From: CAYNHF01 sp964397045
GTDB taxonomy: Bacteria; Actinomycetota; Acidimicrobiia; Spongiisociales; UBA5794
Assembly (NCBI GenBank): GCA_964397045.1
Contig: CAYNHF010000016.1
Location: 124,001 to 188,000, forward strand
Reading direction: 5' to 3'
Length of the DNA stretch: 64,000 nucleotides
Position 1 is the first letter of the stretch, and each line of letters starts with the position of its first letter. This document shows, one piece after another, positions 7,523 through 15,681 of the stretch. The position numbers and the translations under genes were made by a program. The notes beneath the pieces are model-generated. The model was not told the origin of the DNA. It did no database searches and saw nothing but the letters and a program-made list of their open reading frames with translations.

Positions 7523-9394
7523 ATGAGAGGTTACCGTGGCCGCGCCAAAGGAACCGGAAATCGGAGACTGCCCGTGATCGACCGCGAGCTGTTCCTCACC
7601 TACCGCCTATGGGTGGTGCGGCTTGGCATTGTCCTGGCGTGGCTCGGTTTCTTCGCCGTGCTGTGGTGGGGTATTAGCCAGCGGGGGGAAGCCAGCCAGA
7701 TCAATTGGGGAGCCCCGATCGGCTTCTTCGCAGGGCTGATCATCGTTTCCATGCTGCCCTGGCGGAGCTATCTGCTCACCTGGTACGGGGACGCCATCAT
7801 CATCACCTTCGTCGTTCTCGGTATCGCCGCACTCGGTGCAGACGCCCTCCTTCGGGCAGACGAACCCCTCACCGCGGCGTATCTGGGAGCGATCATGTTC
7901 AGCGCCGCGGCACTGGTGACGCCGTGGGGCGTCGGGGTAATCGCGCTGCTGGCCACAGTCGGCTATGGCATGGCGGTCAACAGGGTCGGCATGGACATGT
8001 CCGATCCGGCGGTCGTCTTCTCCATCCTCACCTTCATCCTGGTCGGCGTGTTCGCCACGCTCGCATCGATCGGAGCCGGGGTGGCGACCTCGGGCAGGCT
8101 CGCCGAGCTGCAGCGCCGTAGCCGGGAACTCGAGACCGAACGCCAGGAACTCGACGACCTGTATGCCATCTCACGCACCATCGGGATCGGCACCAACCTC
8201 TCCGACGTGATGCCGGTATTGACCGGGCGCCTGGCGGATGCAGTCGGCGGCAGGGTCGGGCTCATCTTCCTCTTCTCGCCGGAGGACTCTGCCCTCGAGC
8301 TGCTGTCCCCAGTCTGGGTAGCGAACCGCACCATCCCGGCCGAGGGATACCGACTCTCTCTCAACGAAGCAGGGAAGATCCAGCGCGTCATGATCACCTC
8401 GACCGGCTTCGTGGACAATGACCTCAAGGCGGAAGTCGACGGCGACACCTTCCTCACCGACCTGGATATCTCCCAGGTTGCAGCGGTGCCACTGCGCATC
8501 GAACAGCGGTCGATCGGTGTCCTTGTGATCGGAGACAAACGACGGGACGACTTCACCGAGAAGGACCTCGCCAGACTCGACGCGCTCGCGGCACCTGCGT
8601 CCCTCGTGCTCAACCAGCTGGCCCGGTTCGAACAGCTGCAGGAGACGAGCCTGCGGATGTCAGAGATCGCCGAACTGAAGACCGATTTCGTGTCTGTGGT
8701 CTCTCACGAACTGCGTACCCCGCTGACCTCCATCATCGGGGCATTGGGAACGTTGCGCCGCCCCGAGCTGGCTCCGATCGAGCCTGCCGCACTGAAGATG
8801 CTCGACACCGCGGACCGGCAGGCCCACAACCTCAAAGACCTCATCGAAGACCTACTCATGGTGTCGCGGCTCGACGACCAGGCGCTGCCGGTGCGAGTAG
8901 AGCTGTTGCAGCTCGCAGACGCCATCGTCGATGCCATCCACGCGATCCCGGACGCGGCTAATCGGGTCGCGGTCGACCTCGCCCATGACACCCCGCTGGT
9001 GGAAACCGATCCGGAGCACCTGCGTCGCATCCTCACCAATCTGATCGTGAACGCCATGAACTACGGAGGAAAAAGCTCGATCGAGGTGGTGGTGGAGCCG
9101 ATTCGGGACAGAGTCCGTATCTCGGTCGTCGACCACGGGGAAGGCATCCCGTACGAACTCACCGAACACCTGTTTCAGCGCTTCACTCAGCTGGATCGGC
9201 CGGATACCAGAGCCGTCGGCGGCACAGGACTCGGTCTCTCGATCGTCAAAGGCCTCACCGATTCACTCGGAGGCCGTGTCTGGTACGAACCCACGGTCGG
9301 AGGTGGGGCAACCTTCACGGTCGAGCTCCCCATCAACGCGCGATATCGCCAGCCCGAGGTCGAACCTGCCGCTCAGCCGTCTTCGCCCGGGTAG
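7523..9394 (+). CDS. Membrane sensor histidine kinase with GAF domain
   Basis: A 623-residue hybrid of an N-terminal membrane sensor (about six helices, residues 25-195), a short coiled coil (about 195-220), a GAF domain (about 220-370), a HisKA dimerisation domain with phosphoacceptor His395 in VSHELRTPLTS, and a HATPase domain with N box LTNLIVNAMN, G1 DHGEGIPYE and G2 GGTGLGLSIVKGL. It should autophosphorylate in response to an unknown membrane or small-molecule signal. No response regulator lies nearby, so it is an orphan. Start uncertain: ATG 7523, or the GTG at 7574 before VIDRELF. Its 3' end overlaps the convergent fabI end by 22 bases. Confidence 0.9.
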   Translation: MRGYRGRAKGTGNRRLPVIDRELFLTYRLWVVRLGIVLAWLGFFAVLWWGISQRGEASQINWGAPIGFFAGLIIVSMLPWRSYLLTWYGDAIIITFVVLGIAALGADALLRADEPLTAAYLGAIMFSAAALVTPWGVGVIALLATVGYGMAVNRVGMDMSDPAVVFSILTFILVGVFATLASIGAGVATSGRLAELQRRSRELETERQELDDLYAISRTIGIGTNLSDVMPVLTGRLADAVGGRVGLIFLFSPEDSALELLSPVWVANRTIPAEGYRLSLNEAGKIQRVMITSTGFVDNDLKAEVDGDTFLTDLDISQVAAVPLRIEQRSIGVLVIGDKRRDDFTEKDLARLDALAAPASLVLNQLARFEQLQETSLRMSEIAELKTDFVSVVSHELRTPLTSIIGALGTLRRPELAPIEPAALKMLDTADRQAHNLKDLIEDLLMVSRLDDQALPVRVELLQLADAIVDAIHAIPDAANRVAVDLAHDTPLVETDPEHLRRILTNLIVNAMNYGGKSSIEVVVEPIRDRVRISVVDHGEGIPYELTEHLFQRFTQLDRPDTRAVGGTGLGLSIVKGLTDSLGGRVWYEPTVGGGATFTVELPINARYRQPEVEPAAQPSSPG

Positions 9395-10212
9395 CTCGGC
9401 GCTTCGCCCGGCGAAGTGGCGATCGCATGAAACCCGCCGTCGACGTGGACGATCTCTCCCGACGTCATCCGTGCCCAATCCGACATCAACACGCAGAACA
9501 TCCGGGCAACAGGCTCGGGATCGCCAAGGTCCCAGTCCAGCGGCGCGCGCGAGTCCCACACCTCTTTGAAGAAGCCGAACCCTGGAATCGACTTGGCCGC
9601 GACCGTATTGAGCGGACCGGCTGAGATCGCGTTCACCCGGATGTTGTCCGCGCCGAGTTCCCGAGCCAGATAGCGAGTGACGGACTGTAGAGCCGACTTC
9701 GCCACCCCCATCCAGTCGTACTGCGGCCACGCCTGGCTGTTGTCGAAGTCCAGAGCAACGAGTGATCCACCGCCAGCTGCCTGCATGAGGGGGCGCAACG
9801 CCACCGCCAGGGTCTTGTAGGAGAAAGCGGAGGTGAGGAAAGCGGTACTCGCGCTCGCCGCAGGTGCGGTCAGGAAGTTGCCTCCCAGAGCATCCTCAGG
9901 GGCGTAGGCAATGGCGTGCAGCGCTCCGTCGACGCTCCCCCACCGCTCGCCGAGGTCGGCGACCAGAACATCGATGTGGTCCTGATCGTTGATGTCGAGC
10001 TCCAGCACATCTGGCGGAACGGGCAGACGCTGCGCCGACCGTTCAGTCAGGCGGATCCCGCGCCCAAAGCCGGTCAACACGACCTCAGCCCCCTGCTCTT
10101 GAGCAACCCTTGCACTGTGCCAGGCGATTGAGCCGTCGGTGAGTACGCCGGTGATCAGCAGCCGCTTGCCTTCGAGCAGCACTCGCACCCCTTCGGTGGA
10201 CGAAGCCTCCAT
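9373..10212 (-). CDS. fabI: Enoyl-[acyl-carrier-protein] reductase, InhA/FabI type
   Basis: A 279-residue NADH-dependent reductase completing each fatty acid elongation cycle in FAS II. It shows LLEGKRLLITGVLTDGSIAW (atypical SDR nucleotide loop of FabI), ALHAIAYAPEDALGG, the active site YDWMGVAKSAL (Tyr-x6-Lys), and NAISAGPLNTVAAKSIPGF for the substrate loop. The wording resembles mycobacterial InhA. Start ATG 10212 is 55 bases from the divergent antiporter start. No FabG-like gene is adjacent. Confidence 0.93.
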   Translation of the reverse strand: MEASSTEGVRVLLEGKRLLITGVLTDGSIAWHSARVAQEQGAEVVLTGFGRGIRLTERSAQRLPVPPDVLELDINDQDHIDVLVADLGERWGSVDGALHAIAYAPEDALGGNFLTAPAASASTAFLTSAFSYKTLAVALRPLMQAAGGGSLVALDFDNSQAWPQYDWMGVAKSALQSVTRYLARELGADNIRVNAISAGPLNTVAAKSIPGFGFFKEVWDSRAPLDWDLGDPEPVARMFCVLMSDWARMTSGEIVHVDGGFHAIATSPGEAPSYPGEDG

Positions 10213-10267
10213 GCTAGGTGCACCGTTCGGCCGGGTGATGTAGGTTCGGCGCTCGACCCGCTGCGAG

Positions 10268-11557
10268 GTGCGAATGGTTGCGGCAGATCTGTTGATAGTG
10301 GCGATTGCAGTTGTCGCTTTCGGGCTCGTGTCGGCCCGTCTCGAACGCACCTCGATTACTGCGCCGATGGTCTTCGTCACCGTTGGGATTCTGATGTCGG
10401 CCGCCGGCTACTTCGAACGTCTCGTCTACGACGACTTCATCGAGCTCTTCATGAGCGTCACGTTGGCGTTGGTGCTGTTCACCGACGCGTCGCGAATCAA
10501 CCTGCGCCGACTGCAACGCACGTTCGTCTGGCCGCTGCGAATGTTGATTATCGGGCTTCCCCTCGTCATGGCCGTCGGTACCGCGGTCGCCATGGGTGTG
10601 CTTCCAGGTATCAGCTTCTGGGGCGCAGCTCTGGTCGCGGTCGTGCTGGCGCCGACCGACGCCGCTTTGGGCGCGGCAGTCGTGAACGACCGCCGAGTTC
10701 CGGAGAGCATTCGACAAACTCTCAACGTCGAAAGCGGCCTCAACGACGGATTGGCATTGCCGGTGCTCACCCTGATACTCGCATTTGCCGAGAGCGAGAC
10801 CACGAACACGTCACTGCGCTTCTGGGTCGAGTTCGCCCTGGGGGAGATCGTGATCGCGCTGTTGGTGGGCCTGTTGATCGGTGGAGGCTTCGGCTGGCTC
10901 TTCGAACGCAGCTCCCGGGCGGGGTGGATGAGCCCGCTCTATCTCAAACTCGCCGGTATCACTCTGGCACTCCTGGCATTCTTCGGCGCAGACCAACTTG
11001 GAGGGAGCGGGTTCATCGCTGCGTTCGTCGCCGGGGCCGCGTTCGGGTTCGTCACTTCGGACGACGTCTGTGGACCAGTCCATGCCTTCGCCGAAGCAGA
11101 AGGCCAGGGCCTGGTGCTGGTGGTGTTCGTCCTCTACGGAGCTGCAGTCATCCCGGAGGCGCTGGACCTGGCGACGTGGCAAATGTGGGTCTATGCATTC
11201 CTCAGCCTCACGGTGATCCGTATGCTGCCGATCGCGATCTCGCTCCTGGGCACCGGGTTGTCGTTGCGCAGTGTGGCGTTCCTCGGATGGTTCGGGCCGA
11301 GAGGTCTCGCTTCGATGCTCTTCATGCTCCTGGTGGTCGGCCAGGCAGCACCCGGCCTCGACACGCCGCGGATTCAGGCAGTGGTGGGCCTCACCGTCCT
11401 CTGCAGCGTCATGCTCCATGGGGCGACCGCGGCCCCGCTGGCCAGGCGTTATGCCACCTACACGAAAACGTCGTCGGATCATGATCTGCTCGAGGCGGAT
11501 GAGATGCCGGTGCCGGACATGGCAACCAAGTCGACCTACGGGATGCAGGGTTTCTAG
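10268..11557 (+). CDS. Cation:proton antiporter (CPA1/NhaP-like)
   Basis: A 429-residue polytopic membrane protein with about twelve hydrophobic helices. Two motifs mark the CPA1 exchanger core: VLAPTDAALGAAVV (conserved TD pair in helix 5) and LNVESGLNDGLALPV (SGxND in helix 6), which carry the ion-binding acids. It probably exchanges Na+ or K+ for H+. GTG 10268 or ATG 10274 could be the start. The C-terminal tail (about residue 395 onward) is short and hydrophilic with no TrkA domain. It is convergent with the 11554-11976 gene, overlapping by four bases. Confidence 0.87.
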   Translation: MRMVAADLLIVAIAVVAFGLVSARLERTSITAPMVFVTVGILMSAAGYFERLVYDDFIELFMSVTLALVLFTDASRINLRRLQRTFVWPLRMLIIGLPLVMAVGTAVAMGVLPGISFWGAALVAVVLAPTDAALGAAVVNDRRVPESIRQTLNVESGLNDGLALPVLTLILAFAESETTNTSLRFWVEFALGEIVIALLVGLLIGGGFGWLFERSSRAGWMSPLYLKLAGITLALLAFFGADQLGGSGFIAAFVAGAAFGFVTSDDVCGPVHAFAEAEGQGLVLVVFVLYGAAVIPEALDLATWQMWVYAFLSLTVIRMLPIAISLLGTGLSLRSVAFLGWFGPRGLASMLFMLLVVGQAAPGLDTPRIQAVVGLTVLCSVMLHGATAAPLARRYATYTKTSSDHDLLEADEMPVPDMATKSTYGMQGF

Positions 11558-11976
11558 ACGCCCAGCTTGCTCCAGGCCCGCAACCCGAGTCCCATGATGA
11601 ACAACATCAGGAGTCCGTAGCTGAGGGCCGGACGTCTGGCGAGCTGCGAACGGTATACGTAGGCGATACTCAAGAAGATCGGGATGAGGACGCCGTAGAA
11701 GATGTGCTGACCACCCGGCTCATACCCGCGTTGCAGGAGGACCAGCCCGGCGCCAACCTGAACCAGCATCGCTCCGATGGCAACACCCATTGCGATATGG
11801 AATGGTCTGCGCGGTGGCCGCTTGAGGAAGACAAGCCCGAGGCCCCACACGCCGACGATGCCGGTGGCGACGACGGCGACATAGAACCAGTTGGCGTGAA
11901 AGCTGCGCACGGCCTGCGACATTAGCCCGCCGTACTCTGGGTGGTCACCCCATCCCCGTTGCACCGGGGCAGTCAC
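11554..11976 (-). CDS. Four-helix membrane protein, unknown
   Basis: A 140-residue protein with four hydrophobic segments: residues about 30-52, 61-83, 90-108 and 117-135. I do not recognise it. It overlaps the end of the upstream ABC exporter gene by four bases, so it is likely translated from the same message (order: 606-aa ABC, 591-aa ABC, this protein). It could be an accessory to the exporter, but that is inference from position only. Confidence 0.6.
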   Translation of the reverse strand: MTAPVQRGWGDHPEYGGLMSQAVRSFHANWFYVAVVATGIVGVWGLGLVFLKRPPRRPFHIAMGVAIGAMLVQVGAGLVLLQRGYEPGGQHIFYGVLIPIFLSIAYVYRSQLARRPALSYGLLMLFIMGLGLRAWSKLGV

Positions 11977-13748
11977 AGCGAGGTGCCACGCTCCCAGTCG
12001 GCGTAGAGATCAGCATATGGGCCGGCCGCGGCGAGCAGCTGAGAGTGGGTGCCGCGCTCCACCAGCTTCCCTGCTTCGAATACCAGCACCTCGTCGCTGG
12101 CCTCGGCGGTGGAGAGCCGGTGTGCAATCGTGATGCTGGTCCTCCCAGCGGTGAGGCGCTCGATGGCACGGCGGATCTGAACCTCGAGCGCCGGATCGAC
12201 CGCTGATGTCGCCTCATCGAGGACGAGCAGGTCGGGATCGGCAATCCACGCTCGTACGAGCGCGACGAGCTGGCGCTCGCCTGCGGACAGCGAGGAACCC
12301 CGCTCCCCTACCGGTGTGTCGAGGCCCAGAGGGAAGCCGTCGAGCCACTGGTCGAGTTCGAGGTCGACGAAGGCAGCAAGCAACTCGGAGTCCGACGCAT
12401 CTGGCTTGCCGTACCGAACATTGCTGCGGATGTCCGCATCGAATAGGAAACCCTCTTGCGGAACAAAGGCCACGCGTGCTCTCAATTCCTCGAACCTAAC
12501 CCGGTCCACAGGGACCCCGCCGATCGACACCTCGCCCGAGGTGGAATCAAGCAGCCGGGTGACCAGCTTGGCGAACGTCGTTTTTCCCGAGCCGGTCGCT
12601 CCGACCACCGCCACGCGTTGGCCGGCGGCAACGCGCGCCGAGACCTCCACAAGTGCCGGTTCGCCGCCGGGGTACACAAAACCTACGTCTGCGAAGGTCA
12701 CATCCAGTCCGGCGGCTGGGAGCGGCTCGGGAGCCACCGGGTCCGGAACGTCGATTGCGGAGTCGAGCACACCAAGAATCCTCCGTAGTCCCGCCCCGGC
12801 ACTCTGCGCCGTATCGAGCGCTTCCACCAGCAACTGAACCGGCTGCACGAGCAAGTTCACCAGGAAGAGGAACGCCAAAAGGGTGCCTGCCGTAATGCCG
12901 TTTTCGACTCCCAACCAGATCCCGGCCACGAGGACGGCCGCGGTGAGCGCACCGGCGAACAGTTCTGCGCTCGAAAAGAGGACCGCTCCGAGCTTGCCGG
13001 TGCGGTACTCATCCTCGAACTGGCGGTCCAGCGCGTCGTCGACGCGAGCCAAAGTGGCCGTCTCGGCACCGTACGCCCGGATCACCAGCAGCCCCGAGAT
13101 GGCTTCGCCAATCGCGGAAAGGCTGGTGGCGACTCGCCCCCTCACCTGATCGTGGGCCCGAGCCAGGATTCGCTGGAACCAGGCGAGCATGATGCCGTAC
13201 AGCACGACACCGACCACCACGACGACGGTCAACTTCCACGAATAGATGAGCATCACAGTGCCCGCCAGAAGCAGCTGCGCAACGCCGACGATCATGCCAA
13301 CACCAGCCCACTCCATGAAGTGCTGCATCGTATCGACGTCTGAGGTGACCCGACTGACGAGGGCACCGCGGCGCTCGGATTGGATGTGGAGCGCCGACAG
13401 CCGGTGGATGTGACGAAACGTCTTCACCCGCAGGTCGGACAGGCCGGTTGCCGACGAACGAGCCAGCCGGATCAATGCAGCTCGTGCCGCGAGGGCCGCC
13501 AGCAGCATGGCCACAAGTGCGATCATGGCTCTGCTCAACATGGCCCCGGCATCGACCCCGTCCGACGTATCGATGCCCGAGTCGATGATCTGCTGGACGA
13601 TCACCGGCACGATCACGCTCAGTGCGGTACCCGCCATTGCGAGAAGCACCGTGACGACCAGGCCCCTCGACAGCTCCGGTGATTCTCGAAACGCCCTGCG
13701 GAGCGCCAGACGGGTCGGGATGTCCGGGGCAGAAGTCTGCATCGTCAT
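11973..13748 (-). CDS. ABC exporter half-transporter (consensus ATP site Walker motifs)
   Basis: A 591-residue exporter half: six-helix membrane domain (about 1-325) and nucleotide-binding domain (about 345-585). Walker A is GATGSGKT (383-390), Walker B LLVLDE with catalytic Glu512, and H-loop His543 in IAHRLST. Its signature motif is altered: LSAGERQ (487-493) instead of LSGGQ. It overlaps the upstream ABC gene by four bases, and the two almost certainly form a heterodimer in which this subunit supplies the competent Walker site. The substrate is unknown; multidrug or lipid export is typical for the type. Confidence 0.93.
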   Translation of the reverse strand: MTMQTSAPDIPTRLALRRAFRESPELSRGLVVTVLLAMAGTALSVIVPVIVQQIIDSGIDTSDGVDAGAMLSRAMIALVAMLLAALAARAALIRLARSSATGLSDLRVKTFRHIHRLSALHIQSERRGALVSRVTSDVDTMQHFMEWAGVGMIVGVAQLLLAGTVMLIYSWKLTVVVVVGVVLYGIMLAWFQRILARAHDQVRGRVATSLSAIGEAISGLLVIRAYGAETATLARVDDALDRQFEDEYRTGKLGAVLFSSAELFAGALTAAVLVAGIWLGVENGITAGTLLAFLFLVNLLVQPVQLLVEALDTAQSAGAGLRRILGVLDSAIDVPDPVAPEPLPAAGLDVTFADVGFVYPGGEPALVEVSARVAAGQRVAVVGATGSGKTTFAKLVTRLLDSTSGEVSIGGVPVDRVRFEELRARVAFVPQEGFLFDADIRSNVRYGKPDASDSELLAAFVDLELDQWLDGFPLGLDTPVGERGSSLSAGERQLVALVRAWIADPDLLVLDEATSAVDPALEVQIRRAIERLTAGRTSITIAHRLSTAEASDEVLVFEAGKLVERGTHSQLLAAAGPYADLYADWERGTSL

Positions 13749-15565
13749 CCGGCACTTCCCCCGTCCTGGCTTCGCGTCAATGCGTCCTCTTCGTAGGCCT
13801 GGAGCAGGCGTGCATACCCGGGGGCGCGACCCATCAACTCCTGATGGGTCCCGTAGTCCGCGATTCGGCCGGCTTCGATGAAGATGACCTCGTCGGCCAG
13901 CGTGATCGCCGACTTGCGGTAGGCAACGACCAACACCGTCGAAGGCAGCTCCTCGCGACTCAGGCCGCGGAGGATTTCTGCTTCCACCGAGGGGTCCACG
14001 GCTGAGGTCGCATCGTCGAGGATCAACAGGCGAGGCCGTCTTGCCACCGCGCGAGCGAGGGCGATCCGCTGCCGCTGGCCGCCGGATAGTGACATGCCGC
14101 GCTCGCCGAGCAGGGTGCCGTATCCGTGGGGCAGGGAATCGATGAACTCAGTGGCGCCGGCCAGCGCCGCGGCAGCTTCGACCTCCAGAGCGGGCACCGG
14201 AGCGCCGAGCGTGATGTTGCCCGCCACCGTATCCTCGAAGAGGAAAGCCTCCTGGGACACAAAGGCGATCTCCAGCGGAAGTTCGGCCGGAGCGAACTCG
14301 CGCAGGTCACGCCCGTCGAGCCGAATCGACCCCGAAGTGGGGTCCCAGAGCCGTGCCAGGAGGAGCGCCAAGGTCGACTTGCCGGACCCGGTGGGGCCGA
14401 CGAGGGCCACGGTCTTCCCCGCCGGAATATCGAGGTGAACGTCATCGAGTACCGGCGTATCCGTGTCGTACTGGAAATCCACCGCCTCACCGTCGATCGG
14501 AGCGCCATCACCTCTGGCAGCCGCAGTGCGACGACCATGCTCGACGTAATCGGTGGCATCGAGGATGCCGCTGACTCTCCCCCAGGCGGCCTGGCTGGCT
14601 CCCATCTCCCACAACACGAAACCAATCAACTGAATCGGCAATGTCAGCAGCGAGAGCAAATAGGCCATGGTGACGAGATCGCCCGTCGTTACCGACGTCC
14701 CCACCCGGAACGCGCCGACCACGATGAGCACGATGGTGGTCATCGGTGGAATCGCCTCCACGACCGAGCGGTAGGTAGCCCAGGTACGTCCGACGACGAT
14801 GAGACCGTCGCGCAACTCCTCAGACGCCGCTTCGATACGGTCAGCCTCGTAGTCCTCACGTCCCAGAGACTTCACCGTCAGCGCGCCGTCAAACGACTCG
14901 TGAGCAACCCCGCTGACGATCCCGCGGTTGCGCTGCACTTCTTGGAACTGAAGGAACATCTTCCAGCTCCCGTGAATGTCGATGGAGACAACTGTCACGA
15001 TCGACACCAACGTGATCACGCCGAGTACCCAATCCATCGACGCGATGAGGGCTACCGTTCCGACCAGCAGGAGCGACGCCCCTGTTGCGTAGGGCAGCGG
15101 CGCCAGAATGAACGTCGCCATCCGAGCGTCGGTGTCGCTCACCGCCAGCAGATCACCGGTGGCTTGTTTGCTGTGCCACCCGAGGTCGAGTCGAAACAGG
15201 TGACTGACCAGGCGTTTTCGTAGGTCGGTCTGGGTACGGTACTGGAGATACCCTGCCCCGGTACGTCGTAGTGTGATGCCGATCGCCTTCCAGGCGGCCA
15301 CGCCGAGTACCGCAGCCACTGCGGGCCCGAGCAGGCCGCTCGCCGATTCACCGTCTTCGAGCACCGGGATGATGAGCGAGTCGGTGACCCGCCCGACCAC
15401 TACTGAAGACGCAACGATCGCGCTGGCGAAGAGGCCTGCCCCCACTGCGGCCACTGTGAAAGACAGCGGGTGGGCACGGATGAACTGCCACACGAGCGCG
15501 AACCCGTCGTGGAACACTTGCCCGATTGAGCGCGGCACGTATACGTCTTCGGACGTCAAAGTCAC
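13745..15565 (-). CDS. ABC exporter half-transporter (degenerate ATP site)
   Basis: A 606-residue partner of the downstream ABC protein, with membrane domain about 30-330 and NBD about 360-600. Walker A GPTGSGKS (390-397) and signature LSGGQ (493-497) are canonical, but Walker B ends in Asp518 (LLILDD) instead of catalytic Glu, and the H-loop histidine is Tyr549 (VVAYRKSA). With the altered signature of the partner this gives one consensus and one degenerate ATP site, as in BmrCD, TM287/288 or TAP. First gene of a three-gene operon with four-base overlaps. The start GTG directly follows GGAG, so a slightly later start is possible. Confidence 0.93.
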   Translation of the reverse strand: MTLTSEDVYVPRSIGQVFHDGFALVWQFIRAHPLSFTVAAVGAGLFASAIVASSVVVGRVTDSLIIPVLEDGESASGLLGPAVAAVLGVAAWKAIGITLRRTGAGYLQYRTQTDLRKRLVSHLFRLDLGWHSKQATGDLLAVSDTDARMATFILAPLPYATGASLLLVGTVALIASMDWVLGVITLVSIVTVVSIDIHGSWKMFLQFQEVQRNRGIVSGVAHESFDGALTVKSLGREDYEADRIEAASEELRDGLIVVGRTWATYRSVVEAIPPMTTIVLIVVGAFRVGTSVTTGDLVTMAYLLSLLTLPIQLIGFVLWEMGASQAAWGRVSGILDATDYVEHGRRTAAARGDGAPIDGEAVDFQYDTDTPVLDDVHLDIPAGKTVALVGPTGSGKSTLALLLARLWDPTSGSIRLDGRDLREFAPAELPLEIAFVSQEAFLFEDTVAGNITLGAPVPALEVEAAAALAGATEFIDSLPHGYGTLLGERGMSLSGGQRQRIALARAVARRPRLLILDDATSAVDPSVEAEILRGLSREELPSTVLVVAYRKSAITLADEVIFIEAGRIADYGTHQELMGRAPGYARLLQAYEEDALTRSQDGGSAG

Positions 15566-15681
15566 CTCCAGCCTCTGAATGCTAGGGGATGGCCGCGGGC
15601 GGGGGACGGGCCCATGTCAGGTTTGGTGGGACCGGCGGGAGCTGCCGCCTGCCGGGTCGACCCTGCGCAGGATGGGAGTAG

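Noticed and set aside
7523..9394. Two-component system with local response regulator
   Set aside because: No receiver-domain gene occurs in the flanking sequence.
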